A stretch of DNA of 64,000 bases from Marinobacter persicus (GCF_900114155.1 NZ_FOSC01000010.1:1-64000), one strand, 5' to 3'. Shown: positions 15,958-26,067, counted from the first letter of the stretch. Translations and numbers: made by a program. Notes: a model not told the origin generated them from the letters alone.

Positions 15958-17166
15958 TTATTCCATGGAGGTTGCACCAATGTGGTGAACGCTCAGGTCC
16001 GCGCCGTTGAATTCTTCCTCTTCACTCAGGCGCAGGCCGGACACCCTGGCGATAATGCCGTAGACAATCAGGCCCCCGCCAAAGGCGATCACCACGCCGG
16101 CCGTCGCGCCAATAACCTGGGAGATCAGGCTGACACCGCCAAGACCGCCCAGGGCTTCGGCGCCGAAGATGCCAGCGGCGATGGCGCCCCAGACACCACA
16201 GATACCATGCAGCGGCCAGACACCCAGTACGTCGTCCAGGCGCTCGATCTTGTCCTGGGCCCATTCAAACATGAACACGAAAATGGCGCCGGCGACACCG
16301 CCGGTGATCAGCGCCCCGACCGGGTGCATGAGGTCGGAACCGGCGCACACGGCCACCAGGCCGGCCAGCGGGCCGTTATGGATAAAGCCGGGGTCTTTCT
16401 TGCCCAGCACCATGGACACCAGGATACCGCCAACCATGGCCATCAGGCTGTTCACCGCCACCAGGCCGCTGATGCCGTCGAGAGTTTGTGCGGACATCAC
16501 GTTAAAGCCGAACCAGCCCACGGTCAGGATCCAGGCGCCCAGGGCCAGGAACGGGATATTCGATGGTGCGAACGCTACCACCTTGCCATTGCGGTAACGG
16601 CCTTTGCGGGCGTCCAGCAGCAGAATGGCTGCCAGGGCCACCCAGCCACCCACGGCGTGCACGACAACGGAGCCGGCAAAATCGTGGAATCCTGCCCCAA
16701 ACTGGTTCTCCAGCCAGGCCTGGATGCCGTAGTTGCCGTTCCACACGATGCCCTCAAAGAAAGGGTAGACCAGCGAGACGATCAGGCCTGAACCAATCAG
16801 CATGGGGTAAAAGCGGGCGCGCTCGGCGATACCGCCGGATACGATGGCCGGAATGGCGGCGGCGAACGTCATGAGGAAGAAGAACTTCACCAGCTCGTAG
16901 CCGTTGGCGTCGGTCAGTTGCGAGGCGCTGGCCAGGAAGTGGCTGTCGTAGGCAATGGTGTAGCCGACAAAGAAATAGCCAACCGCTGAAACGCCGAAGT
17001 CGGTCATGATCTTGACCACGGCGTTGACCTGGTTTTTGTGCCTGACCGTACCGACTTCAAGAAAGGCGAAGCCGGCGTGCATGGCCAGAACCATGATGGC
17101 ACCGATCAGGATAAACAGCGTGTTGGTGCTGTCGGTCAGGGTATGAACTGCGCTCGTGATATCCAC
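15958..17166 (-). CDS. amt: Ammonium transporter Amt
   Basis: A 402-residue ammonium channel of the inner membrane. It has about 11 helices and the recognised segments AFLEVGTVRHKNQVNAV, HDFAGSVVVHAVGGW (first pore histidine) and WPLHGICGVWGAIAAGIF (second pore histidine). The GTG start at 17166 has AGGAG 10 bases upstream; the frame remains open further upstream, but that part has no similarity to Amt proteins. A sigma-54 promoter and an NtrC-like palindrome lie upstream, fitting control by nitrogen limitation. No glnK (PII) gene is adjacent, which is unusual for amt operons. Confidence 0.93.
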   Translation of the reverse strand: MDITSAVHTLTDSTNTLFILIGAIMVLAMHAGFAFLEVGTVRHKNQVNAVVKIMTDFGVSAVGYFFVGYTIAYDSHFLASASQLTDANGYELVKFFFLMTFAAAIPAIVSGGIAERARFYPMLIGSGLIVSLVYPFFEGIVWNGNYGIQAWLENQFGAGFHDFAGSVVVHAVGGWVALAAILLLDARKGRYRNGKVVAFAPSNIPFLALGAWILTVGWFGFNVMSAQTLDGISGLVAVNSLMAMVGGILVSMVLGKKDPGFIHNGPLAGLVAVCAGSDLMHPVGALITGGVAGAIFVFMFEWAQDKIERLDDVLGVWPLHGICGVWGAIAAGIFGAEALGGLGGVSLISQVIGATAGVVIAFGGGLIVYGIIARVSGLRLSEEEEFNGADLSVHHIGATSME

Positions 17167-17238
17167 GGGTCTATAACTCCTGTTTTTGTGTTTTGCCGCC
17201 TGTTGGGGCGGGGGTACGCACGAAGAGCGATCACTGAA

Positions 17239-17254
17239 AGCAAGGAGTGTTCCA
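17239..17254 (-). promoter_or_regulatory. Sigma-54 promoter of amt
   Basis: On the minus strand the sequence TGGAACACTCCTTGCT matches the sigma-54 consensus: GG at -24, GC at -12, exactly ten bases between, and the TTGCT ending. It would start transcription near 17228, about 60 bases before the amt start codon. Confidence 0.75.
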
Positions 17255-17330
17255 CAATGGTTCAAATTACCAGCTGTTGGGCAGTTAGGGGTGCAGCACG
17301 GTTACCGGGCAAGGCGGTCAGAGGGTTTTG

Positions 17331-17347
17331 TGCACTTGATGAGTGCG
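17331..17347. promoter_or_regulatory. Candidate NtrC enhancer site for amt
   Basis: TGCACTTGATGAGTGCG is a near-perfect dyad that fits the NtrC consensus TGCACC-N5-GGTGCA, and lies about 80-100 bases upstream of the sigma-54 promoter, the usual enhancer distance. A second half-site, TGCACCA, is at 17362-17368, spaced about three helical turns away. Confidence 0.6.
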
Positions 17348-17457
17348 GCGAGGGCGGGGTGTGCACCATAATGCCGAAGTGATGCCGTGTGCAGTCCGGG
17401 TCAATATTCCGTTAGAGTGGTTATGATAAGAAGCCCAACCGATGTGGAGGTGTGTTC

Positions 17458-18330
17458 ATGAGTGATCCAACCTATACCCCGCCAAAAGTGTGGAAATGGG
17501 AGCCCAACAACGGCGGTCAGTTCGCCAGTATCAATCGCCCGATTGCCGGCCCGACCCACGACAAGGAACTGCCCGTGGGCGATCACCCGTTCCAGCTGTA
17601 TTCCCTGGCCACGCCCAACGGGGTGAAAGCCACCATCATGTTTGAAGAACTGCTGGAGAAGGGCATCAAGGAAGCAGAATACGATGCCTGGCTGATCCGG
17701 ATTGGTGATGGTGACCAGTTCAGCAGCGGCTTTGTTCAACTGAACCCCAACTCCAAGATTCCGGCCATGCTCGACCGCTCCGTGGAACCGGCTGTTCGTG
17801 TGTTTGAATCCGGCTCGATCCTGTTCTATCTGGCGGAAAAGTTTGGTGAATTCCTGCCAAAAGACCTGGCCAAACGCACGGAAACCATGAACTGGCTGTT
17901 CTGGCAGATGGGCAGCGCACCCTTTCTCGGTGGCGGTTTCGGGCACTTCTATGTCTACGCACCGGAAAAATACGAATACCCGATCAACCGCTACACTATG
18001 GAGGTAAAGCGCCAGCTGGATGTTCTGGACCGTCATTTGGCTGAGAACCGTTACATGGTGGGCGATGAATACACCATTGCCGATATGGCCATCTGGCCGT
18101 GGTACGGCGCCGTGGTGAAAAACATTGTGTATGACGCAGCGGAGTTTCTTGAGGCCCACACCTACACCAATGTGATTCGCTGGGCAGATGAGATTGCCCG
18201 GCGGCCGGCGGTCAGGCGTGGCCGGATGGTGAACAAAACCTGGGGCGAGCCGGCCACCCAGCTGCACGAGCGGCACGACGCCAGCGACTTTGAATTCCGC
18301 ACCCAGGAAAAGCTCGACAACGAGAAGTAA
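17458..18330 (+). CDS. yghU: Glutathione-dependent disulfide-bond oxidoreductase YghU
   Basis: A 290-residue glutathione S-transferase-fold protein of the YghU/Nu class, which reduces 2-hydroxyethyl disulfide-type substrates with two bound glutathiones. It has the long N-terminal extension typical of YghU (PPKVWKWEPNNGGQFASINRP), the thioredoxin-like domain with YSLATPNGVKATIMFEEL and the cis-proline in NPNSKIPAMLD, and the helical domain with TIADMAIWPWYG. Length matches. GGAGGTG precedes ATG 17458. Cytoplasmic. Confidence 0.92.
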   Translation: MSDPTYTPPKVWKWEPNNGGQFASINRPIAGPTHDKELPVGDHPFQLYSLATPNGVKATIMFEELLEKGIKEAEYDAWLIRIGDGDQFSSGFVQLNPNSKIPAMLDRSVEPAVRVFESGSILFYLAEKFGEFLPKDLAKRTETMNWLFWQMGSAPFLGGGFGHFYVYAPEKYEYPINRYTMEVKRQLDVLDRHLAENRYMVGDEYTIADMAIWPWYGAVVKNIVYDAAEFLEAHTYTNVIRWADEIARRPAVRRGRMVNKTWGEPATQLHERHDASDFEFRTQEKLDNEK

Positions 18331-18357
18331 CCGGTAAGAGAAGAGAAAGGAGGCGTC

Positions 18358-20766
18358 ATGGCAGTACCCGCAGCGTTGACCGAGGACCAGGTTTATCATC
18401 GTTGCCCGATCGAGAAGCTGGATTTCGACTCTACCGACACGCTCGATGATCTGGAGCAGCCAGTCGGCCAGGAACGCATGCTCCGGGCCCTGGAGTTCGG
18501 TGCCAGCATGCAGGCCGGTGGTTTCAACCTGTTTGTGTTGGGTCCTTCCGGTGCGGGCAAGCATGAGCTGGTGAAACGCTTTTTGTCCCGGCATGCGGCC
18601 GGGCTGCCGGCGCCGCCTGACTGGTGCCATGTGTTTAACTTCAAGGCCTCGGACAAGCCCCGGGCGATCAGGTTGGCACCGGGCGAAGGCAATCAGTTCA
18701 GAACTGACATGAACGACCTGGTGGCCGAGTTGAAAACCGCCATTCCCGCCACCTTTGAAAGCGAAGAGTATCAGGCGCGCATTCAGGAATTGCAGGAAGA
18801 GGTGGCCAGGCGCCAGAGCCGGGGACTGTTCGAGATTCAGGAAGAAGCCAACCAGAACAACATCGCCATGCTGGCCACCCATTCCGGTTTTACCTTCGCG
18901 CCCATGCGCAACGGCGAAGTGATTGATCCGGAGGAATACCAGAAATTTTCCGATGACGAGAAAGCGCTGATCGAGGCCAAGGTGGAAGACCTGCAGAAAA
19001 AGCTTCAGCAGGCCATCCAGCAGGTACCAAGGTTGCGCAAGGAGGTGCGCCAGCGTATCCGGGCGCTGAATGAGGAAATGGTGCAGCTCACCCTGGGCGG
19101 TCCCATTGGCGAACTGCGTGAAAAGTGGCGGCATGTGCCGGCGGTGGTGGATCATCTGGATGCCGTGCGGGAAGACGTGGTGGAACATGCCGAGGTCTTC
19201 CAGGACAGCGAGGATAGCCCTCCGTCCGGGCTGCTGAACCGTTACAAAGTGAACCTGCTGGTGGACAACGCCGAGACCCGGGGCGCGCCGGTGGTTTATG
19301 AGGACTTGCCCAGCCACCAGCATTTGACCGGCCAGATCGAACACCGGGCACGCCAGGGCAACCTGTACACCGATTTCACGCTGATACGGCCCGGCTCCCT
19401 GCACCAGGCCAACGGTGGCTACCTGATTGTCGATGCCCGCCGCATTCTCATGCAGCCGCTGGCCTGGGAAAGCCTCAAGCGCATTCTGTTTTCCGGTGAA
19501 ATCCGCATTGAATCCCTGGAGCGTCTGTATGGTCTGGCGACCACCGTCAGCCAGCAACCGGAGCCGATACCGCTGTCGGTGAAGGTGGTGCTGCTGGGCG
19601 ACAGGATGCTGTATTACCTGTTGTCCCACTACGACCCGGACTTTCTGGACCTGTTCAAGGTGGAAGCCGATTTTGAAGACGACCTGGAACGGGACGATAA
19701 CAGCTACCAACTGTATGCCCGCATGCTGGCCACCATGGCCCGTGCCGCCGGTCTTCGCGCCCTGGACAAAACCGGTGTTGGCCGGCTGATTGAGCATGCC
19801 AGTCGCCTGGCCAGTGACCAGAAAAAGCTCACCGCCCACGACCGGGTGCTGAAAGACCTGTTAAGCGAGTCTGACCACTGGGCTGCCCAGGCCGGCAGTG
19901 GGTTTATCGAGGCGGTGCATGTCCAGCAGGCCATTGATGAGCGCGAATACCGCGCCAGCCGCATTCGTGAACGCAGCCTGGAACAGATTCAGCGTGGCGT
20001 GGTGATGATCGCCACCAGCGGTGAGCAGGTCGGGCAGGTGAACGGCCTGTCGGTGCTGCAACTGGGCGCGACCCGGTTTGGCCAGCCTACCCGCATCACC
20101 GCCACCGCCCGGCCCGGCAAAGGGCAAGTGGTGGATATTGAGCGAGAGGCAAAACTGGGCGGGCCGATTCACAGCAAGGCGGTGATGATTCTCTCCCGCT
20201 TCCTGGCCAATCGTTACGCGCCCCTGGGGCAGTTGTCGTTGTCGGCCAGCCTGGCTTTCGAGCAGTCCTACGGGGGTGTGGAAGGCGATTCCGCGTCGGT
20301 GGCGGAGACCTGCGTGTTGCTTTCGGCCATCACCGGTGTGCCCCTGAAACAGTCGCTGGCGGTCACCGGTTCCATGAACCAGCACGGCGAGGTTCAGGCG
20401 GTGGGCGGCGTGAACGAAAAAATCGAGGGCTTTTTCCGTGTGTGCCGGCAATCCGGCGAGGTGAAAGGGCAGGGAGCGCTGTTGCCCGCCAGCAACGTTG
20501 AGCACCTGATGCTTGAAGAGTCCGTGCGCGTGGCGATCAGGGCCGGGGATTTCAGTATTTATCCGATTCGCCACATTGATGAGGCGATTGAACTGATGAC
20601 CGGCCTGCCCGCCGGCCAGCCGGATGCCGATGGCCAATACCCGGAAGGCAGCTTCAACCGCCGGGTGGCGGACAGGCTGGCGGCATTCGCTGAGGCCACG
20701 GAGGCGAAAGACGAAAACGGCGGTACAAACGGTGCCGGCGACGGCGAGGGCAAAAGCGGTGACTGA
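18358..20766 (+). CDS. Lon-like ATP-dependent protease (LonB/YcbZ type)
   Basis: An 802-residue protein with an AAA_32-type ATPase domain and a C-terminal Lon protease domain. Walker A is GPSGAGKHE at about residue 62-70, with a coiled-coil insert near 120-240 (EEYQARIQELQEEVARRQ…). The protease catalytic dyad is visible as the serine in VEGDSASVAET and the lysine in GGVNEKIEGFF, with NQHGEVQAVGG between. It probably degrades regulatory or damaged proteins in the cytoplasm. AAAGGAGG precedes the ATG. The stop overlaps the GTG start of the next gene, suggesting coupling. Confidence 0.88.
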   Translation: MAVPAALTEDQVYHRCPIEKLDFDSTDTLDDLEQPVGQERMLRALEFGASMQAGGFNLFVLGPSGAGKHELVKRFLSRHAAGLPAPPDWCHVFNFKASDKPRAIRLAPGEGNQFRTDMNDLVAELKTAIPATFESEEYQARIQELQEEVARRQSRGLFEIQEEANQNNIAMLATHSGFTFAPMRNGEVIDPEEYQKFSDDEKALIEAKVEDLQKKLQQAIQQVPRLRKEVRQRIRALNEEMVQLTLGGPIGELREKWRHVPAVVDHLDAVREDVVEHAEVFQDSEDSPPSGLLNRYKVNLLVDNAETRGAPVVYEDLPSHQHLTGQIEHRARQGNLYTDFTLIRPGSLHQANGGYLIVDARRILMQPLAWESLKRILFSGEIRIESLERLYGLATTVSQQPEPIPLSVKVVLLGDRMLYYLLSHYDPDFLDLFKVEADFEDDLERDDNSYQLYARMLATMARAAGLRALDKTGVGRLIEHASRLASDQKKLTAHDRVLKDLLSESDHWAAQAGSGFIEAVHVQQAIDEREYRASRIRERSLEQIQRGVVMIATSGEQVGQVNGLSVLQLGATRFGQPTRITATARPGKGQVVDIEREAKLGGPIHSKAVMILSRFLANRYAPLGQLSLSASLAFEQSYGGVEGDSASVAETCVLLSAITGVPLKQSLAVTGSMNQHGEVQAVGGVNEKIEGFFRVCRQSGEVKGQGALLPASNVEHLMLEESVRVAIRAGDFSIYPIRHIDEAIELMTGLPAGQPDADGQYPEGSFNRRVADRLAAFAEATEAKDENGGTNGAGDGEGKSGD

Positions 20767-21625
20767 TTCGACGCTGGAATCGGTTGGCGGCCGGCCAGCC
20801 GGTGGGCGCGTCCTGGTATTGCTGGACGGCTCCCGGGTGAGCCTGTCGGCCCTGGAAGCGGCCGCGTCCATTGCCGAGCATACCGGGGCGGAAGTGCACG
20901 GCGTGTTTGTGGAGGAGCAGGACCTGCTGCGCAGCGCCGGTTACGGATTTGCCCGGGAAGTGGGGGCGTTTTCAGGGCTTAGCCGCCCGCTGGACGTTGT
21001 GGCGCTGGAACAGCGAATGCAACGGCTGGCCGAGCAAACCCGGCGCACCCTGGCCGGTGTCGTGGGGCGCTACGGAGGCCGTTACCGGTTGAATATCAGC
21101 CGCGGCCGCGTGGTGGAGGAGGTCCTGGCACTGGCAGGGCCGGAGGACCTGCTGGTACTTGGCCGTGCCCGTTGGGCAACCGTGCCGGGACCTTTGCTGG
21201 GCTCGACGGTCCGGGGGTTGGTGCAGCGTTCGCCGGGCCGCCTGCTGTTGTGGAGCCAGCAGCGGGCCCCAACCCGGGGGCGTATTGTTGTGTTCCTGAA
21301 TGACCACGAGCAGGCCAACCGGCGGGCGGTGTCCGCCGCCGCCGAGGCTGCGGCGTATTCCCGGCAGCCGGTTGCCTTGCTGCTGGCGGAAGGTGCGTCA
21401 GTGACTGGACAGCAGCTGTCAGAGCTGAAGCAGCTCACGGGCCTGCCCGAGTCCGAGGTGCAGGTGCTCACCCTGCCGGCTTCCGACCCGGTGACCATCG
21501 CCCGGTTGTTGCGCCGGCAACAGGCTGCCCAGCTTGTACTGAGCCGCGAGTGTTCCCTGTTTCAAGAGCCGGGCGCGGAGGCGTTGCTGTCGGCGCTGCA
21601 TTTGCCGGTCACGATCACACCCTGA
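20759..21625 (+). CDS. Universal-stress-protein-like protein
   Basis: A 288-residue protein. The N-terminal half has the Usp pattern: GRVLVLLDGSRVSLSALEAAASIAEHTGAEVHGVFVEE, and ends with a LLVLGRARW/LGSTVRGLVQRSPGRLLLW nucleotide-loop-like segment (G-X2-G-X9-G-S/T type, but degenerate). The second half repeats a similar alpha/beta layout (GRIVVFLNDHEQANRRAVSAAAEAA), suggesting a tandem Usp. The GTG start at 20759 has GAGGG upstream and overlaps the protease gene by 8 bases, so it is probably translated with it. Role not known. Confidence 0.7.
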   Translation: MTDSTLESVGGRPAGGRVLVLLDGSRVSLSALEAAASIAEHTGAEVHGVFVEEQDLLRSAGYGFAREVGAFSGLSRPLDVVALEQRMQRLAEQTRRTLAGVVGRYGGRYRLNISRGRVVEEVLALAGPEDLLVLGRARWATVPGPLLGSTVRGLVQRSPGRLLLWSQQRAPTRGRIVVFLNDHEQANRRAVSAAAEAAAYSRQPVALLLAEGASVTGQQLSELKQLTGLPESEVQVLTLPASDPVTIARLLRRQQAAQLVLSRECSLFQEPGAEALLSALHLPVTITP

Positions 21626-21654
21626 CCTTTTAATCACTATCTGTAAGCAGGTTT

Positions 21655-22380
21655 ATGGTTTTTGATGTTTTTATCATTGTCAGCCTGACCGTTCTGGCCG
21701 GCGCCTTTATTCCCCTGGGTGGGCTGCTGGCCAGTGTTGAGAGCATTCGTCCGCACTGGCTTGAAAAGGAATTACGGCATTTTCTGATCGCCCTGGGTGG
21801 CGGCATTCTGCTGGGGGCCATGTCGGTGGTGCTGATTCCCGAAGGCCAGGCGAGCATGGGCGAGTCGCTCTGGGCGATACCCGCCATTGTTGGCGGTGGG
21901 GTGCTGTTCTTCCTGATAGAGCGGATGCTTGGCCTCAAGCGGCGGGAATCGCCCCAACTGATGGGGCTGATGCTGGACTTTGTTCCCGAGGCCATCGCAC
22001 TGGGCGGTCTGGCGGTGGCCAGCCCGAAAACCGCCGTTCTGATGGCGGTGCTGATTGCCATCCAGAACCTGCCGGAGGGCTTCAATGCCTACCGTGAATT
22101 GGTGGATCTGCCTGAGCACACCTCTCGCCGGACACTGGCGTTTATGACTTCGCTGGTGATTACCGGGCCGATCGCCGGCTTGTTGGGCTATTTCTTTTTA
22201 TCGGACCGGCCCGTGCTGCTTGGGGTGATCATGCTGGCGGCTGCCGGCGGTGTGTTGTATCTGATTTTTCAGGACATTGCTCCCCAGTCAAGACTGGAGC
22301 GCCACTGGGGGCCACCGCTGGGCGCGGTGGTGGGGTTCTGCGTGGCGTTGTTCAGTCATGATCTGGTGACCCACTTCTAA
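21655..22380 (+). CDS. ZIP family divalent metal transporter
   Basis: A 241-residue membrane protein with about eight helices. The metal-binding motifs LDFVPEAIALGG and IQNLPEGFNAY (the ZIP family's H/N-x-x-P-E-G pattern) are present. Here both motifs lack the usual His before PEG, having N instead, so selectivity may differ. These proteins take up zinc, iron or manganese. Convergent with ftsH 10 bases downstream. Confidence 0.85.
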   Translation: MVFDVFIIVSLTVLAGAFIPLGGLLASVESIRPHWLEKELRHFLIALGGGILLGAMSVVLIPEGQASMGESLWAIPAIVGGGVLFFLIERMLGLKRRESPQLMGLMLDFVPEAIALGGLAVASPKTAVLMAVLIAIQNLPEGFNAYRELVDLPEHTSRRTLAFMTSLVITGPIAGLLGYFFLSDRPVLLGVIMLAAAGGVLYLIFQDIAPQSRLERHWGPPLGAVVGFCVALFSHDLVTHF

Positions 22381-22390
22381 CGCGGAAGAG

Positions 22391-24289
22391 TCAGGCGCTG
22401 GCCGGGCTGTTCTCCAGGATCTCACGGATTTCCCCGGCTGACAGGGTTTCCCGCTCCAGTGTGGCCCGAGCCAGGGCTTCCAACTGGTCCCGATGATCGG
22501 TCAGGAACTCCAGGGTGGCTTTTTCCAGCGCCAGCAGCTGGGCCTGGATTTCAGTATCAATCAGTTCCGCCATTTTCTCGCTGAACTCCCGGGGGTGGCC
22601 CATTTCCCGGCCGAGGAATACATGTTCCTCACCAATGTTCAGGCCGAGCGGGCCAATCTTGTCGCTCATGCCCCACTGGCCGATCATCCGGCGCACCAGG
22701 GCGGTGGCTTCTTTCAGGTCGTTCTGGGCACCGGTGCTGACCTCGCCGTAGATCACCTTTTCCGCGCAGCGGCCGCCGAGCATCACCTTGATGCGGTCTT
22801 TCAGGTAGCTTTCGGTGTAGGTGTAATGGTCGTCTCTCGGGGTCTGTTCGGTAACGCCCATGGCCATGCCATGGGGAATGATGGTGACTTTGTTGAGCGG
22901 GTCGGCATTGGGCATGAAATAGGCCATGAGGGCGTGGCCGCACTCATGATAGGCCACCGCTTCCCGTTCCCGGGGTGGTAGTTTGGCATCGCGCTCTTCA
23001 CCCAGGGTAATCCGGTCGCGAGCCAGCTCGAAACAGTGTTCATTGACCTCGCTCAGGCCCTCCCTGGCAGCGGTCAGGGCCGCTTCGTTCACCAGGTTGT
23101 GCAGGTCTGCGCCGGAAAATCCGATGGTGCGGGCGGCAATGGCTTCAAGGTCGACATCGCTGGCCAGGGGCACCTTGCGCACGTGCACTTTCAGGATGGC
23201 TTCGCGGGCCTCTTTGTGGGGCCGGTCCAGGGTGATCTTGCGGTCGAACCGACCGGGACGCAGCAGGGCAGTGTCCAGCACATCCGGGCGGTTGGTGGCG
23301 GCCAGTACCAGCACGTTCTCGTGCTCTTCAAAGCCATCCATTTCGGTCAGGATCTGGTTCAGAGTCTGTTCCCGTTCGTCGTGGCCGCCGCCGAGCCCGG
23401 CGCCCCGGGAGCGGCCGATGGCGTCCAGTTCATCAATAAAGATGAGCGCCGGTGCCTCTTTGCGGGCTTCCTTGAACATGTCCCGCACCCGCGCAGCGCC
23501 CACGCCCACGAACATCTCAATGAATTCCGAGGCGCTGATGCTGAAAAAGGGCACTTCGGCTTCGCCGGCAATGGCCCGGGCGAGCAGGGTTTTACCGGTG
23601 CCGGGCGGGCCGACCAGGAGAATGCCCTTGGGCATGATGGCGCCCAGGCGCCGGTACTTGTCCGGGGATTTGAGAAAGTCGATCACTTCGCCGATTTCCC
23701 GCTTGGCGGATTCAATGCCGGCGACATCGTCCAGGGTGGTGGTCGAGGTTTCCTTGCGGGCGCGGCGGGCTTTTGAACGGCTGAAATCCAGCACGCCGCC
23801 GCCCTGGGCCATTCGCTTCTGGGCGTTGCCCCAGAACCAGAACAGGAGCGCCAGCAACAGAATCCAGGGCACCACGCCCAGAATCAGTTCCTGCCACCAG
23901 GGGCGACCGGAGCGGGCGCCACGAATGGTGACCTGCTGCTCTTCGAGCATGGGCAGCAGTTGAGCGTCTTCGGTTTGCGGGCGGAGGGTGACAAAGTGGG
24001 TGCTGGTGGTCTGGCCGGTGGAACTGAATCGGCTTGCGCCGGAGTCGGTGAACTGGCCGATAATCTCTTCCTGGCGCAGGGTGACTTCTTCCACCTGGCC
24101 TGCCATTACCGCTTCCTTGAATTCGGAGTAGGCCACTTCCTGTTGCTGGGGCTGGTTGGCGCCCTGCATCCACAGCACCATCAAAAAGATGGCGGCACTC
24201 AGCCAGAGGAAGGAGTACTGGTTGGGTATGGTCGGTTGTGGGTTATTGTCCGGCTGTTGTGGCTGGTCTGGCCGCCTTGGCTCGGTCAT
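22391..24289 (-). CDS. FtsH-type ATP-dependent zinc metalloprotease
   Basis: A 632-residue membrane AAA protease. It has a Pro/Gln-rich cytoplasmic N-terminus, a membrane helix ([15 protein letters not shown]), a periplasmic domain, a second helix ([18 protein letters not shown]), Walker A GPPGTGKT, Walker [16 protein letters not shown] arginines in [18 protein letters not shown], and the zinc site HECGH (HEXXH). The residue between HE and GH is Cys rather than the usual Ala. GGGAGA precedes ATG 24289. It is not next to rlmE, folP or glmM, the context of housekeeping ftsH, so it is probably a second copy. Confidence 0.9.
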   Translation of the reverse strand: MTEPRRPDQPQQPDNNPQPTIPNQYSFLWLSAAIFLMVLWMQGANQPQQQEVAYSEFKEAVMAGQVEEVTLRQEEIIGQFTDSGASRFSSTGQTTSTHFVTLRPQTEDAQLLPMLEEQQVTIRGARSGRPWWQELILGVVPWILLLALLFWFWGNAQKRMAQGGGVLDFSRSKARRARKETSTTTLDDVAGIESAKREIGEVIDFLKSPDKYRRLGAIMPKGILLVGPPGTGKTLLARAIAGEAEVPFFSISASEFIEMFVGVGAARVRDMFKEARKEAPALIFIDELDAIGRSRGAGLGGGHDEREQTLNQILTEMDGFEEHENVLVLAATNRPDVLDTALLRPGRFDRKITLDRPHKEAREAILKVHVRKVPLASDVDLEAIAARTIGFSGADLHNLVNEAALTAAREGLSEVNEHCFELARDRITLGEERDAKLPPREREAVAYHECGHALMAYFMPNADPLNKVTIIPHGMAMGVTEQTPRDDHYTYTESYLKDRIKVMLGGRCAEKVIYGEVSTGAQNDLKEATALVRRMIGQWGMSDKIGPLGLNIGEEHVFLGREMGHPREFSEKMAELIDTEIQAQLLALEKATLEFLTDHRDQLEALARATLERETLSAGEIREILENSPASA

Positions 24290-24318
24290 TCTGATCTCCC
24301 GTCCGGTAACAATTCGAC

Positions 24319-26067
24319 TCAATAGCCCATGGCCGATGAGGTGCTTCGTCTTGGGTCGGCACCACCATAAAGCGTGCCTTCAGGGCCTATCAAAATGCTC
24401 TGGCTCGCCCCCATGGCCCGGCTTGTGGTGATTGTGTGGCCTCGCGCCTGCAAAAGTTCAATGGTGTCGCGGCTGAAACCCTGCTCCACGAGAATTTCGT
24501 CTGGCAGCCACTGGTGGTGCATGCGCGGGGCGCTCACGGCGCTCTGTATATTCATATTATGGTCGATCACGTTCATCAGCACCTGCAATGTGGTGGTGAT
24601 GATCCGGGAGCCGCCCGGGCTGCCGGTCACCAGATAGTTGCGACCGTCCTTGCGCACGATGGTGGGCGACATGGAGCTGAGCATGCGTTTGCCGGGTTCA
24701 ATCTTGTTGGCTTCGCCGCCGATCAGGCCGTAGGCATTGGGTACGCCGGGTTTGGCGCTGAAATCGTCCATCTCGTTATTGAGCAGGAAACCCGCACCGG
24801 TCACGGTGATGCCCGAGCCGTAGCTGAAGTTGATGGTGTAGGTGTTGGACACGGCGTTACCCCAGCGGTCCACCACTGAAAAGTGGGTGGTTTCCGGGCT
24901 TTCCCAGGGCGCCGGGTTGCCGGCCTGGATGTCCTCGGCCGGTCTGGCTCTGTCAGGATCAATGGTGGCCTGCAGGGCGGAAGCATAGCCCTTGCTGGTG
25001 AGTCCGGTCAGCGGTACCTCGACAAAATCGGTGTCACCCAGGTATTGGGCGCGGTCCGCGTAGGCCAGTTTCATGGCTTCGGCCATGTGGTGAACGGTCT
25101 CTGCGGAGTTGTGGCCCATGTCGCCGATGGGGTAGTGCTCCAGGATGTTCAGGATCTGTACGATGTGGGTGCCGCCTGAGGAGGGCGGCGACATGGAGTA
25201 GATGTCGTGCCCCCGGTAAGTGCCGTGCACCGGTTTACGAATGGCCGGTTGGTAGGCTTTCAGGTCGTCCAGGGTGATCAGCCCGTCATGGCGCCGCATT
25301 TCCTCGACAATCAGGCGGGCGGTTTCGCCCTCGTAGAAGCCCTCGGGGCCCTGGTCGGCAATGCGCTGCAGGGTGTCGGCCAGTTCCGGTTGTTTGAAGA
25401 GGCTGCCTGGCCGGGGAGCGGAACCGTCCTCGTTATAGAACGTCGCCCTGGTGGCGGGCCAGCGTTCAAGGCGCTCCCGGGCCTGCTCCAGGCCTTCGGT
25501 GAAACGGTGGGGCACCACAAACCCCTCCCGTGCCAGTTCGATGGCCGGCGCCAGCGCCTGTTCCAGTGAAAGAGTGCCGTGGCGTTCCAGTGCCAGCGCC
25601 AGTCCGGCAACGGTGCCCGGTACACCGGCGGCCTGATGGCTGAAGCGGCTGCGCTGCTGGACCACTTCTCCGTCTTCATTCTGGAACAGGGTTTCGGTCG
25701 CGGCTTTCGGTGCGGTTTCCCGGTAGTCGATGGCTTCCGGGGCTCCACCATCGCCGGGAGCGTAGAGCAGGAAACCACCGCCGCCGATGTTGCCGGAGCG
25801 AGGTTGGGTAACGGCGAGTGCGAACCCGGCGGTGACCGCCGCGTCCATGGCATTGCCACCGTTTTTCAGGACGTTCAGGGCGATTTCCGTGGCCAGTGTG
25901 TGGCTGGTGGCGACCATGCCCTGGGTGCCCTGGACGGGGTGGAAGCGTTCGCCTTCCAGAATGGCCTGGGCATGAGCATTTCCGGCTCCCAGGAGGAGGC
26001 TTGCCAACAGCACGACCGGCAGGCTCCACCGTTGCTCTGGCAGGATTTTCTGAATGAGTCTGTTCAT
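24319..26067 (-). CDS. ggt: Gamma-glutamyltranspeptidase
   Basis: A 582-residue periplasmic enzyme that cleaves gamma-glutamyl bonds of glutathione. A signal peptide ends near AHAQ (about residue 34). The proenzyme cleaves itself before the catalytic threonine in ETTHFSVVDRWGNAVS to give large and small subunits. Other family segments are GGNAMDAAVTAGFALAV, NIGGGGFLL, SPPSSGGTHI and the C-terminal MLSSMSPTIV and GSPGGSRII. GAGGAG precedes ATG 26067. It is divergent from purU. Confidence 0.93.
   Translation of the reverse strand: MNRLIQKILPEQRWSLPVVLLASLLLGAGNAHAQAILEGERFHPVQGTQGMVATSHTLATEIALNVLKNGGNAMDAAVTAGFALAVTQPRSGNIGGGGFLLYAPGDGGAPEAIDYRETAPKAATETLFQNEDGEVVQQRSRFSHQAAGVPGTVAGLALALERHGTLSLEQALAPAIELAREGFVVPHRFTEGLEQARERLERWPATRATFYNEDGSAPRPGSLFKQPELADTLQRIADQGPEGFYEGETARLIVEEMRRHDGLITLDDLKAYQPAIRKPVHGTYRGHDIYSMSPPSSGGTHIVQILNILEHYPIGDMGHNSAETVHHMAEAMKLAYADRAQYLGDTDFVEVPLTGLTSKGYASALQATIDPDRARPAEDIQAGNPAPWESPETTHFSVVDRWGNAVSNTYTINFSYGSGITVTGAGFLLNNEMDDFSAKPGVPNAYGLIGGEANKIEPGKRMLSSMSPTIVRKDGRNYLVTGSPGGSRIITTTLQVLMNVIDHNMNIQSAVSAPRMHHQWLPDEILVEQGFSRDTIELLQARGHTITTSRAMGASQSILIGPEGTLYGGADPRRSTSSAMGY

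Noticed and set aside
17401..19839. A very long open frame on the minus strand over yghU and the Lon-like protease gene
   Set aside because: It has no recognisable domain, ribosome binding site or sensible amino acid pattern, and covers two well-supported plus-strand genes. It is a by-product of GC-rich codon use.
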